DNA from: Bacteroidales bacterium
GTDB lineage: Bacteria > Bacteroidota > Bacteroidia > Bacteroidales > UBA7960
NCBI GenBank assembly: GCA_007125585.1
Contig: SLCY01000023.1
Span: 1-60,739, forward strand
Direction of reading: 5' to 3'
Length of the DNA: 60,739 nt
The notes below the pieces were generated by a model, which saw only the letters and a list, made by a program, of their open reading frames with translations, had not been told where the DNA came from and ran no database searches. Shown piece by piece: positions 52,733 to 60,739 of this stretch. Each line of letters opens with the position of its first letter. The first letter of the stretch is position 1. A program made the translations under genes and the position numbers.

Positions 52733-53918
52733 AGCGGATCCTTGATTTATTGTGTTCCAACAGCTTTTTCAACACCTCTGCGGGTGAACTGAAACGATAG
52801 CATAACATCATGGCGGCAATTATATACGGCTTGTAGCCCGCTTCATGGTAGGTTTGCAAACGCGATTCTTCAAACACCTCTGCATTCACTTCCCCCTTCA
52901 GACAGGAAACGCCTGAAATATCTGCCGGCAGGCAATGCATGTACATGGCATTTTGGTCATGTGTCAATGCCTTGAACGCATGATCGTATTCCCAGTGGGT
53001 ATATTTGGCATTGCTTACCAGGCACTCCTGCTCGAGGTCCCGCAAGCCATCCCGGTCGGCTTTCTTTAACAAATCAGTGCGACGCTGCATAATATGGTAG
53101 GGGGCCCAGCTCTTGGGATATACGATATGGGCATCTTTCATTGATTCTTCCATGGAGTTGCTGACATGAAACCCGCCACCACTTTCCTTTGCCTGGGCAG
53201 AGGCCTTTTTCACAATGTCAGGGATCAGCTCATATCCCTCAGGGTATGCAAGATGGACATTCATTCCGAAGCGTGTCATCAATGCGATGATACCCTGGGG
53301 GACCGACAGGGGTTTGCCATAGCTTGGTGAGTATGCCCAGCTCATGACGATCTTTTTGTCACGAAGTTCATCTATTGAGCCAAACACCTGTTTCAGGTGC
53401 ATCAGGTCTGCCATAGACTGTGTAGGGTGGTCCATATCGCATTGCAGGTTGATGACGCCGGGGCGCACAGGCAGCACGCCGTGTGCATAGCTCTCATCCA
53501 GTGAAGCAGCCACTTCGCGCATGTAGCGGTTGCCTTCTCCCAGGAACATATCATCACGAATACCGATGAAGTCCGACAAGAAAGAGATCATGGCAGCTGT
53601 TTCCCTTACTGTTTCCCCATGCGATATCTGTGACTTCTCTTCATCCAGGTCCTGTACGCTCAATCCGAGCAGGTTGCTGGCTGAGGCAAAGGAGAAGCGG
53701 GTACGTGTGGACTTGTCCCTGAAGTTCGAAACAGCCAGTCCGGTGTCAAACACCCTCGGAGAGATGTTCAGGTCGCGCATCTGTTTCAGGACACTGGCGA
53801 CCTCAAGTATCATCAACAAGTCGTGATCACTTTTTTCCCAGGTCAACAGAAAATCTTTTGAGAACAATCCGGCCCTGATATCCTGTAAGGCTTCAATCTG
53901 TTCAATCAGTTTATTCAT
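52725..53918 (-). CDS. ygeW: Knotted carbamoyltransferase YgeW
   Basis: A 397-residue carbamoyltransferase of the YgeW type rather than OTCase: the phosphate loop is FRDKSTRTRFSF, and distinctive stretches are LDEEKSQISHGETVRET, NLQCDMDHPTQSMADLMHL, MSWAYSPSYGKPLSVPQGI and YPKSWAPYHIM; MHCLPADIS is the late active-site motif. YgeW occurs with selenium-dependent molybdenum hydroxylases and in anaerobic purine or urate catabolism; the natural substrate is not firmly known. Its partner ygeY is 130 bp upstream; the usual third gene ygeX (diaminopropionate lyase) is missing here. Confidence 0.88.
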   Translation of the reverse strand: MNKLIEQIEALQDIRAGLFSKDFLLTWEKSDHDLLMILEVASVLKQMRDLNISPRVFDTGLAVSNFRDKSTRTRFSFASASNLLGLSVQDLDEEKSQISHGETVRETAAMISFLSDFIGIRDDMFLGEGNRYMREVAASLDESYAHGVLPVRPGVINLQCDMDHPTQSMADLMHLKQVFGSIDELRDKKIVMSWAYSPSYGKPLSVPQGIIALMTRFGMNVHLAYPEGYELIPDIVKKASAQAKESGGGFHVSNSMEESMKDAHIVYPKSWAPYHIMQRRTDLLKKADRDGLRDLEQECLVSNAKYTHWEYDHAFKALTHDQNAMYMHCLPADISGVSCLKGEVNAEVFEESRLQTYHEAGYKPYIIAAMMLCYRFSSPAEVLKKLLEHNKSRIRYV

Positions 53919-54048
53919 GCTGTGTTCATATTTGTTATTATCTTACGGTCTTGCGGAGTTCGCCATGCGATGATCATCCGCCTGTAGATCCGATTACATT
54001 CATGGTCCGGTTCATCAAACATCCTACCATATTGGTGGTTTGACTGTA

Positions 54049-55233
54049 TCAGATGGCATAAGCCAGGGCGGCATAATAGGCTGAGGCTTTTTCCAGGTGA
54101 TCTATGGGAACTTTTTCATTGGGCGCATGGGCCATCACTTCATTGCCGGGGCCGAAACCGAGCACGGGGATCCCATATAGGCCATTGATGGTCACCCCAT
54201 TGGTAGAGAAGGTCCATTTATCCACCACCGGTTGTTTATCAAACAGGTCTTGAAACACTTTTGCCCCAGCCTGGATCACCGGATGGGTTTCGGGGATCTG
54301 CCATGTGGGGTAATATTTTTCCATCCCATATGTAAGGCCTGTAAACGAACGCTCTTCGTAGTTGAGCACTTCCACCTCGGCCTTCATTCCCTTAAGCAGT
54401 TGTATGACCTCTCCCATGGCGCTATCCCTGGTCTCTCCCCAGGTGAGTCGCCTGTCAAGATGCAACCTGGCAAAATCGGCGACAGCACAAAGAGAGGGAC
54501 TTTTTGAAACAAATTGCGAGATCGTGACGGAGCCTTTTCCCAGGAAGGGATCCACCAGGAGGGTTTCATTCAGTTTTTCTATCTCCAGGGCCACCCTGGA
54601 GGCCATATAGATGGCGTTTTTTCCACGTTCAGGTGCTGACCCGTGGCAGGAAAGCCCGTAAAAGCTGACCTGCATCTCCATCCTTCCGCGTTGTCCGCGG
54701 TATATGTTCAGGTTGGTGGGCTCAGTTACCACCACCACGTCCGGCTTTATCCCCTCTTCTTCCACCAGGTATTTCCAGCACAAGCCGTCACAATCTTCTT
54801 CTATCACACTGCCGACAAAGTAAATGGTCATATCCCTGTCAAAAGCGAGCTCTTTCAAAATACGTCCGGCTGTCACAAAAGCTGCTGCGCCACCTTTTTG
54901 GTCAACGCTGCCACGTCCCATAACAAAGCCACCTTCAATGGTTCCGCTCAAAGGGTCAAAACCCCAGTCTTCCGGGTTACCCAGGTCAACAGTATCCATA
55001 TGCGCATCAAAAGCGAGGATACGCCTGCCATGCCCTATTCTGCCGATAACATTTCCCAGGCCATCCATCCGGACCTCATCAAACCCGGCCTTCTGCATCT
55101 GGCGCACCAGCTCCTGCTGGACCAGTTCTTCATGAAGGCTTAGTGATTTGCAACGGACGAGGTTCGCCAGGTTCTGCGCAGTGTAATCCCGGTACTGTGA
55201 TGACAGTTCTTTTATCGCAATGTAGTGGTCCAT
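54049..55233 (-). CDS. ygeY: YgeY-family selenium metabolism-linked M20 hydrolase
   Basis: A 394-residue metallopeptidase-like hydrolase of the ArgE/DapE fold. Metal and catalytic residues are in AFDAHMDTVDLG, GRGSVDQKGGAAAFV, GSVIEEDCDGLCW and TEPTNLNIYRGQRGR, the pattern of YgeY, which is linked to selenium-dependent molybdenum hydroxylase gene sets. I use the ATG at 55233 (MDHYIAIKEL); an upstream ATG at 55311 would add 26 unconserved residues. Position before ygeW agrees with the family assignment. Substrate unknown, presumably a carbamoyl- or acyl-diamino acid intermediate. Confidence 0.87.
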   Translation of the reverse strand: MDHYIAIKELSSQYRDYTAQNLANLVRCKSLSLHEELVQQELVRQMQKAGFDEVRMDGLGNVIGRIGHGRRILAFDAHMDTVDLGNPEDWGFDPLSGTIEGGFVMGRGSVDQKGGAAAFVTAGRILKELAFDRDMTIYFVGSVIEEDCDGLCWKYLVEEEGIKPDVVVVTEPTNLNIYRGQRGRMEMQVSFYGLSCHGSAPERGKNAIYMASRVALEIEKLNETLLVDPFLGKGSVTISQFVSKSPSLCAVADFARLHLDRRLTWGETRDSAMGEVIQLLKGMKAEVEVLNYEERSFTGLTYGMEKYYPTWQIPETHPVIQAGAKVFQDLFDKQPVVDKWTFSTNGVTINGLYGIPVLGFGPGNEVMAHAPNEKVPIDHLEKASAYYAALAYAI

Positions 55234-55529
55234 ATTCACTGGTTTTTGAAATGCCCTAAAGATAGGCTTTTTTGTGCAAATATCATGCAGTTCAGATGCC
55301 ACTTTGATCAATTATTGACAGCGATACCGGCGGGTAGCAACTGCATCGTATGCACTATCCACCCATCCGGCTGTTTGTCAGTATAAACAGGGTTACCTAA
55401 AAAAGCATAAAGGACATTCTCCTTCTCACAGGGGGTGTTTTTTCGGGTCGAACCAAACAACGAATTGAATATTTGCGGGGATTTGCATATATTTATCCCG
55501 AAGTAGTATAAATCACAATCCAGGACGTT
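55234..55529. other. Divergent intergenic region ygeY/xdhC
   Basis: A 296-bp gap between divergent genes, A/T-rich near xdhC. AATATTTG near 55470 is one mismatch from the -7 consensus. Nothing else is recognised. Confidence 0.35.
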
Positions 55530-56486
55530 ATGGTGAAGACATTGCCATTTATTTACGACCGGCTTTCTTCGGGGGAGCCTGTGATGCTTGTTGTGGTCAT
55601 TGAAGTACATGGCAGCAGTCCGGGCAAAAAGGGGTTTAAGATGGCAGTTGCTGCGGATGGTCAGACCGTGGGTTCCATCGGTGGGGGGGTGATGGAGTTT
55701 AACATGTCAAACCTGGCCCGTTCGGAGTTGTTGGCAGACAATCCGGTGCCATTCCTGAAAAGGCAGGTCCATTCTACAAATGCAGGGGAAGATGCTTCAG
55801 GGCTTATCTGTGCCGGTGAGCAGCAACATGCTTTTATTCCATTATTTCCGGACGACCTGGAAAATGTGCGATCCCTGATCCGGCACCTGGAGGATGGCAG
55901 GGAGGGGATCATTGAGATGTCGCCTAAAGGGCTGATATTTCATGAAACGACTGACAAACAGGCTGTTATTGATATGAGACCAGCCTCTGCCATTGAATGG
56001 CGCCATCTTGAAAAGCTGACGCCCCCTGCAACATTGTATGTTTTTGGTGGTGGCCATATCAGCATTCCGATGAGCCGTATATTTACCATGCTTGGTTTCA
56101 GGGTGGCGGTATTGGATGACAGGGAGGGGCTTGTTACCATGAGGGATAATGCATTTGCCCATCTCAAAAAACAGATTGACTACCGGGAGGCAGCCTCCCA
56201 TATCAGCTGTTGCAGGGCGGCCTATGTATGCATCATGACGGTATCGCATGCATCGGACCAGCTTATTTTGGAGCAAATGTTGCCCCTGCCCTTGAAATAC
56301 CTTGGTATGATCGGCAGCAGGAACAAGGTGCAAAAGATATTTTCAAACCTTTCCGCAAGGGGTGCTGACCCTGGGCAATTACAGCGGGTAAACTCGCCCA
56401 TGGGCCTGCCGATAAACAGTGAGACACCTGAAGAGATCGCCATCAGCATCGCGGCACAGATCATTCAGCAGAAGAATGCACAATAA
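55530..56486 (+). CDS. xdhC: XdhC/CoxI-family molybdenum cofactor maturation protein
   Basis: A 318-residue protein that, by family, binds molybdenum cofactor and helps its sulfuration and insertion into xanthine dehydrogenase-type enzymes. The N-terminal XdhC_CoxI part has GSSPGKKGFKMAV and GSIGGGVME. The C-terminal Rossmann-type part has YVFGGGHISIPMSRI and YLGMIGSRNKVQKIF, then LGLP-like MGLPINSETPEEIAISI. No molybdenum hydroxylase itself is in the window. It faces ygeY/ygeW, families found with xdhC elsewhere, which supports a common module. Confidence 0.9.
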   Translation: MVKTLPFIYDRLSSGEPVMLVVVIEVHGSSPGKKGFKMAVAADGQTVGSIGGGVMEFNMSNLARSELLADNPVPFLKRQVHSTNAGEDASGLICAGEQQHAFIPLFPDDLENVRSLIRHLEDGREGIIEMSPKGLIFHETTDKQAVIDMRPASAIEWRHLEKLTPPATLYVFGGGHISIPMSRIFTMLGFRVAVLDDREGLVTMRDNAFAHLKKQIDYREAASHISCCRAAYVCIMTVSHASDQLILEQMLPLPLKYLGMIGSRNKVQKIFSNLSARGADPGQLQRVNSPMGLPINSETPEEIAISIAAQIIQQKNAQ

Positions 56487-56495
56487 TACAATGCA

Positions 56496-57389
56496 TTATG
56501 GCCCGCTCCGTTGTCCGCCGCCAACAATGTCCATCAACTCTTTGGTGACAGAGGCCTGACGCGCCTTGTGGTAGGAGAGTGTCAGGGCCCTGATCATCTC
56601 ATCGGCATTGTCGGTGGCCTTGTGCATGGCAGTCATCCGGCTTCCGTGTTCGGATGCGGACGCATCCAGAAGCAAGCGATAGAAATTGTAAGCAATATAT
56701 TGCCGGGTCATGTAATCGACAACCTCTTCTGTGGAAGGTTCAAGGATAACTGGTTCGTCATATAGGATATCAAGCTTATGCTCTTCTGTCAAGTACATTT
56801 CCTCTTTGGGAACAGGCAACACCTGTTCAGAGGTTAACTGGTGGACAACAGCGTTTTTAAATCGATTGTAAACCATCACCACGCGGGAAAGATTCTCTTT
56901 CAGAAACAGGTCCATAACATCCCGGGCAAACTGTGCGGCTGATTCATAGCTTACATTGTCTATGGTATTGTGATCATAAGAGATCATCTCAATATCCTTT
57001 TTAGCAAAGAACCTTTCAGGCTTTTTGCCAATCACCATCAGCTTCACCCGCTGGCCCTGCTCCTGAGCAGAGTAGATCTCTTTGAGGGTGTGTTTGATCA
57101 GGAATGCATTGTATGTTCCGCAGAGCCCTTTGTTGGATCCCATACTGATAATCAGCACGCCTCCCCCTGGCGCCCTATCTTTTGTAAAGACACTTTGGCC
57201 CGATAAAGGGACATGTTCCATCACCTCGTCAAGGATCTTTTTAAGAAACAGGGAATAATCACGCAAGTAAAGGATGTAGTTCTGCACCCTGCGCAGTTTC
57301 GATGCAGCCACCATTTTCATGGCACTGGTGATCTTCCGGGTAGACCTCACAGAAGCAATTCGCGTCCGTATTTCTTTCAGGTTTGGCAT
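56496..57389 (-). CDS. atpG: ATP synthase F1 gamma subunit
   Basis: Central rotor shaft of F1F0 ATP synthase, 297 residues. The N-terminal coiled helix has LKEIRTRIASVRSTRKITSAMKMVAASKLRR and the C-terminal helix EHGSRMTAMHKATDNADEMI, both conserved. It is the last gene of the atpBEFHAG run. Confidence 0.96.
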   Translation of the reverse strand: MPNLKEIRTRIASVRSTRKITSAMKMVAASKLRRVQNYILYLRDYSLFLKKILDEVMEHVPLSGQSVFTKDRAPGGGVLIISMGSNKGLCGTYNAFLIKHTLKEIYSAQEQGQRVKLMVIGKKPERFFAKKDIEMISYDHNTIDNVSYESAAQFARDVMDLFLKENLSRVVMVYNRFKNAVVHQLTSEQVLPVPKEEMYLTEEHKLDILYDEPVILEPSTEEVVDYMTRQYIAYNFYRLLLDASASEHGSRMTAMHKATDNADEMIRALTLSYHKARQASVTKELMDIVGGGQRSGP

Positions 57390-57417
57390 ATTGCGGATAT
57401 GGCCTCAGCATTTATGT

Positions 57418-59019
57418 TCAGGAGGGTTCTTTTGTTGGGGCATGAACAGCTGCCATACATTCTTTGGCTCCCTCGCCGATGGCCTCCCCGGTTTGCTGAT
57501 CCCACCGTCCTTCTTTGATTTGTTGAAGCACGTCAGGATGCTTTTCCCGCATATACCTGACCAGCTCTTTCTCAAATTGCGATATTTTGAGGAGCGGCAG
57601 GTCCATCAGCAATCCTCTTGTGCCACAATAGAGGATGATGACCTGTTCTTCAGCGGGGAGTGGTCTGAACTGACCCTGTTTGAGGATTTCCATGTTTCTG
57701 GCTCCTTTGTCGAGGATCGCTTTCGTTTCGGGGTCGAGATCGGTGCCAAATTTTGCAAAAGCTTCCAGTTCGCGGTACTGGGCCTGATCGATCTTGAGTG
57801 TTCCGGCCACTTTTTTCATTGGAACCATCTGGGCATTTCCGCCGACGCGGCTTACGGAGATCCCCACATTGATCGCTGGCCGGACACCGGCGTTAAAGAG
57901 GCTGGTTTCGAGGAATATCTGGCCGTCAGTGATGGATATCACATTGGTCGGGATATAGGCAGACACATCGCCCGACTGGGTTTCAACGATGGGCAGTGCG
58001 GTGAGGGATCCACCTCCCCTGACCATCTCTTTTATTGAATCGGGCACGTCGTTCATCTTTTGTGCGATGTTGTCGGATGCGATGATCTTTGCGGCCCGCT
58101 CGAGCAGTCGTGAGTGGAGGTAAAACACATCGCCCGGAAAGGCTTCCCTTCCCGGGGGGCGTCGGAGCAGCAGGGACACTTCCCTGTAGGAAACGGCTTG
58201 TTTTGACAGGTCGTCGTAGATGACCAGGGCATGGCGTCCGGTATCTCTAAAAAATTCTCCTATGGCCGCTCCGGTAAAGGGGGCGAAGAACTGCATGGCT
58301 GCCGGCTCGCTGGCGGAGGATGCAACCACTACTGTATAAGGCATGGCACCATGCTTTTCGAGCTGTTCCACAATGTTGGCCACTGTAGAACCTTTTTGCC
58401 CGATTGCGACATAAACACAAAAGACCGGCTTGCCTTTCTCGTAGCATTCACGCTGGCTGATGATGGTATCTATGGCGATGGCTGTTTTACCTGTTTGCCG
58501 GTCACCAATAATGAGCTCACGCTGTCCCCTCCCTATGGGTATCATCGCATCGATGGCCTTTATCCCCGTCTGGAGAGGTTCATTGACAGGCTGGCGATAG
58601 ATGACGCCCGGGGCTTTACGTTCCAGGGGCATCTCATACAGTGGATCCTCTATGTTACCCTTTCCGTCAATCGGCTGGCCCAGCGTGTTCACCACACGCC
58701 CCAGAAGCGCCTCACCAACCTTCACAGAGACAATACGCCCGGTGCGTTTAACGATATCCCCCTCTTTCAGATTCCGGGAATCACCCAGCAAAACGACGCC
58801 GGCATTGTCTTCTTCCAGGTTCAGCACCACCCCTGTCAACCCATTGTCATTACAGGAGATCATCTCTCCCGACCAGGCATTGCTCAACCCGTAAATACGG
58901 GCAATGCCGTCACCAACCTGCAACACGGTGCCGGTCTCTTCCAGTTCCGTTTCCATATTGAAGCCGGCCATCTCCTGTCGTAAGATGGCTGAAATCTCCG
59001 ATGGTTTTATCTGGGACAT
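57418..59019 (-). CDS. atpA: ATP synthase F1 alpha subunit
   Basis: Non-catalytic nucleotide-binding subunit of F1, 533 residues. The P-loop [13 protein letters not shown], the [17 protein letters not shown] segment and the C-terminal [17 protein letters not shown] motif are intact. It is 12 bp after atpH and 28 bp before atpG. The beta subunit gene atpD is not downstream. Confidence 0.97.
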   Translation of the reverse strand: MSQIKPSEISAILRQEMAGFNMETELEETGTVLQVGDGIARIYGLSNAWSGEMISCNDNGLTGVVLNLEEDNAGVVLLGDSRNLKEGDIVKRTGRIVSVKVGEALLGRVVNTLGQPIDGKGNIEDPLYEMPLERKAPGVIYRQPVNEPLQTGIKAIDAMIPIGRGQRELIIGDRQTGKTAIAIDTIISQRECYEKGKPVFCVYVAIGQKGSTVANIVEQLEKHGAMPYTVVVASSASEPAAMQFFAPFTGAAIGEFFRDTGRHALVIYDDLSKQAVSYREVSLLLRRPPGREAFPGDVFYLHSRLLERAAKIIASDNIAQKMNDVPDSIKEMVRGGGSLTALPIVETQSGDVSAYIPTNVISITDGQIFLETSLFNAGVRPAINVGISVSRVGGNAQMVPMKKVAGTLKIDQAQYRELEAFAKFGTDLDPETKAILDKGARNMEILKQGQFRPLPAEEQVIILYCGTRGLLMDLPLLKISQFEKELVRYMREKHPDVLQQIKEGRWDQQTGEAIGEGAKECMAAVHAPTKEPS

Positions 59020-59031
59020 GTCGCCAACATT

Positions 59032-59577
59032 TTAAAGGTTTTGTAAATGCTTTTTAATCTGCTGAAACCGGCGCTTAACGCTGGCATTGTATTGCTTGTC
59101 GCCCAGGTTGAGAATGAAGCCTCCGATTAGATCCGGATCCACGGCCTCTTCAAACTCTATCTCATGCATGGTGAGTTTTCGTGCTGCTTCCATTGCCCGG
59201 TCGCGCAAGCTGTCATTCAGCGGGACAGCCGTGGTGACCTTAACCTGTTCAATGCCCAGATACTGCTTATAGACGGTCAGATAGGCACCGGAAATACCTT
59301 CCAGCATGTTGCCACGCTGCTTTCTGATGATGATCATCATGAATCTCAACATCAGCGGGTGCACACCATTTTGAAAGATGTGCGACACAAGCTTCTGTTT
59401 TTTAGCGTTCCTGACAACCGGACTTATTAACACAACGGTCAGTTCTTTGTTTTGCCGGAACACCTCATGAACCATTTTCATATCTGCATACGACCGTTCC
59501 AGAATGTTGTTTTCCACGGCCAGGGAAAGCAAGGCCCTGGCATAGCGTGTATTCAGCATACGGTTGTTCTGAGGCAT
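59032..59577 (-). CDS. atpH: ATP synthase F1 delta subunit
   Basis: Peripheral stalk subunit OSCP/delta. From the ATG at 59577 (MPQNNRMLNTRYARALL) it has 181 residues; an upstream ATG at 59616 adds 13 hydrophobic residues and ATG 59559 is also possible. The helical N-terminal domain and a C-terminal part with DPDLIGGFILNLGDKQYNASVKRRFQQIKKHL are typical. Confidence 0.9.
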   Translation of the reverse strand: MPQNNRMLNTRYARALLSLAVENNILERSYADMKMVHEVFRQNKELTVVLISPVVRNAKKQKLVSHIFQNGVHPLMLRFMMIIIRKQRGNMLEGISGAYLTVYKQYLGIEQVKVTTAVPLNDSLRDRAMEAARKLTMHEIEFEEAVDPDLIGGFILNLGDKQYNASVKRRFQQIKKHLQNL

Positions 59578-59652
59578 TCTGTAAGGATTTATGTTTGCTA
59601 AGATGAGAAAGACCACGCAAAACCCTGTGATCGATTTTCAACAAAACACATA

Positions 59653-60147
59653 CTAATTCACCGTTACCTCTTCAAGCAGTTTATTGACATATCTTGCATT
59701 GCGCTCCCTGTCACTGAACTCTTCTTTCAGCACTTTTTCAGCGATATCCAGCGAAAGGTCAGAAAGCTGGCCTTTGATTTCCTCCATGGCTTCCTTCTTG
59801 TAGGTATTGATCAGTTCATCTGTCTTTTCGGTGATGAGGCGGGCTTCTTCCCTGGCTTTCTCTTTTGCCTTCTCAATAATTTTCTCGGCATCGGCATAGG
59901 CCCTGGCCGTTATCTCTTCATAGGTCATTTCGGCTTCGGCAACTTTGGAGGCCTTCAGTGTTGCGAGCTGAGACATCTCATATTCAATTCGTTTGGCGTC
60001 ACTGAAGGATTTGGCCAAATGTTTTTCGCGCTGATTCAGCACATGGAGAATGGGCCGCCACGCATATTTCTTTAAAATGAGCAATACAAACCCGAACGAT
60101 ATTGTCATCCAGAAGATGAGGCCCAAACCGGGCATTAATAGTTCCAT
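59653..60147 (-). CDS. atpF: ATP synthase F0 b subunit
   Basis: A 164-residue peripheral stalk protein: a membrane helix at about 8-28 (LGLIFWMTISFGFVLLILKK) then a long charged coiled coil up to the C-terminus. The start ATG 60147 and location between atpE and atpH fit. Confidence 0.94.
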   Translation of the reverse strand: MELLMPGLGLIFWMTISFGFVLLILKKYAWRPILHVLNQREKHLAKSFSDAKRIEYEMSQLATLKASKVAEAEMTYEEITARAYADAEKIIEKAKEKAREEARLITEKTDELINTYKKEAMEEIKGQLSDLSLDIAEKVLKEEFSDRERNARYVNKLLEEVTVN

Positions 60148-60268
60148 AGTTCAATCGTTATGAATATACAACACATTCAAAAAAAACACCACTGCAACGA
60201 TCGCAATCCATCTTTCACAGCAGGCGAAGGCATGGTCGGGGCAGTCCAGGGGACCCCCGGCCGCAGGG

Positions 60269-60532
60269 CTACACAAACAGTGTCAGCAGGATGATCACCA
60301 GCGCAAAGAAGGTGATCCCCTCTATCAGTGCTGCCGCCACAACCATTGAGGAACGCAGGTCATTGCCGGCCTCAGGCTGTCTGGCAATATTGTCAATGGC
60401 ACTCCTGGCGATGAGCGAAATACCATAGGCGGCACCAAAAACAGCAATAACTGCCGTCAGGGCAGCCCCCATCTTCATCCATTCGTGTGCAATTTCCACA
60501 CTGTTAAGCAATACAAAAGGTAAGGACATCAT
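60269..60532 (-). CDS. atpE: ATP synthase F0 c subunit
   Basis: An 87-residue two-helix proteolipid. The polar loop has ARQPEAG and the second helix has the ion-binding Glu in ALIEGITFFALVI. The Glu is followed by Gly rather than Ser-Thr, so the Na+-binding signature is absent and proton coupling is likely. Confidence 0.95.
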   Translation of the reverse strand: MMSLPFVLLNSVEIAHEWMKMGAALTAVIAVFGAAYGISLIARSAIDNIARQPEAGNDLRSSMVVAAALIEGITFFALVIILLTLFV

Positions 60533-60556
60533 GTTTGTCGATTTAGGTTTATAACA

Positions 60557-60739
60557 TCAATGCTCCGCTTTTGGTACGGCCATACCAAAAAAGAACGCAC
60601 TAAACAAGGTAAAGATATATGCTTGCAAAAATGCAATAAGTATTTTCAAAAAGTTCAGAAAGATTAAAAATATGACTGTCAGTGGTGATATGGCATACCC
60701 CATCAATATGCTTACCGAACCGAGCACAAACACCAGCGA
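60557..60739 (-). CDS. atpB: ATP synthase F0 a subunit, C-terminal fragment (window edge)
   Basis: The last 60 codons of atpB run off the window end; the frame is open to base 60739. Two membrane stretches are visible, SILMGYAISPLTVIFLIFL and LIAFLQAYIFTLFSAFFFG; the second is the conserved C-terminal helix with Gln/Tyr. It is too short to appear with its own start codon here. It sits 24 bp upstream of atpE, as expected. Confidence 0.9.
   Translation of the reverse strand, partial: SLVFVLGSVSILMGYAISPLTVIFLIFLNFLKILIAFLQAYIFTLFSAFFFGMAVPKAEH

Noticed and set aside
1-60739. Mobile elements, phage genes, CRISPR arrays, tRNA or rRNA genes
   Set aside because: I looked through all gaps and found no transposase, integrase, spaced repeats of CRISPR type or cloverleaf-like sequence; gene content is chromosomal core.

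Overview
The window looks like chromosomal core DNA from a Bacteroidota bacterium, most likely an anaerobic Bacteroidales- or Marinilabiliales-type organism. Several signals agree. Genes mostly lack Shine-Dalgarno sequences. Many gene starts are preceded by the Bacteroidota promoter form TTG-N18/20-TAnnTTTG. There are SPII-type lipoproteins, a fused branched-chain 2-oxoacid dehydrogenase E1, an atpBEFHAG run without atpD/atpC, an hpt-adk-obgE run, and the family complement is typical of the phylum. I saw no rRNA, tRNA, CRISPR array, insertion sequence, integrase or phage gene.

Layout. 1-7 kb: end of sucD, a beta-helix lipoprotein, a membrane-anchored TPR protein, ribH, fmt, an HU protein, a ureohydrolase and a TrmH-type methylase. 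7-12 kb: a cell-wall and biosynthesis block with a MurD-type ligase coupled to a probable MurL epimerase, yqgE, aroK and wecB. 12.3-29 kb: the most interesting block, redox and nitrogen metabolism. An NADP-type glutamate dehydrogenase faces two giant paralogues that join receiver-like domains to the ATP-binding half of PEP synthase, with a 34-codon gene squeezed between them by ATGA overlaps. An NAD-type glutamate dehydrogenase follows, then nuoE- and nuoF-like genes, a 1230-residue fusion of a NuoG-like and a GltD/NfnB-like protein, and a ferritin-like protein. 29-36 kb: fused E1, NAD(P)HX repair enzyme, WbqC-like protein and a 7TM-HD phosphodiesterase. 36-40.3 kb: NlpC/P60 peptidase, then thrS-infC-rpmI-rplT. 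40.3-46 kb: YD-repeat lipoprotein, Nudix hydrolase, photolyase, AspT-type exchanger, BlaI-type repressor with an operator, and a flavin-binding Nim-like protein. 46-50 kb: obgE-adk-hpt and truA. 50-56.5 kb: AI-2E permease, amidase, ygeW, ygeY and, divergent, xdhC, a partial selenium/molybdenum-linked purine-catabolic module. 56.5-60.7 kb: atpG-A-H-F-E and the end of atpB.

How genes may work together (inference). The two glutamate dehydrogenases have different coenzyme signatures, so one probably consumes NADPH and the other yields NADH. The adjacent NuoE/NuoF/fusion genes encode the parts expected of a soluble flavin-based electron-bifurcating or transhydrogenating complex that could connect NADH, NADPH and ferredoxin. 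The receiver-PEP-synthase-like pair sits in the middle of this block and may sense or regulate rather than make PEP, because no phosphohistidine or PEP-barrel domain is visible. In the cell-wall block, MurD2 and MurL would supply D-glutamate by epimerising it on the UDP-MurNAc-dipeptide. infC appears to start at a rare AUA codon behind a full AGGAGG, unlike its neighbours.
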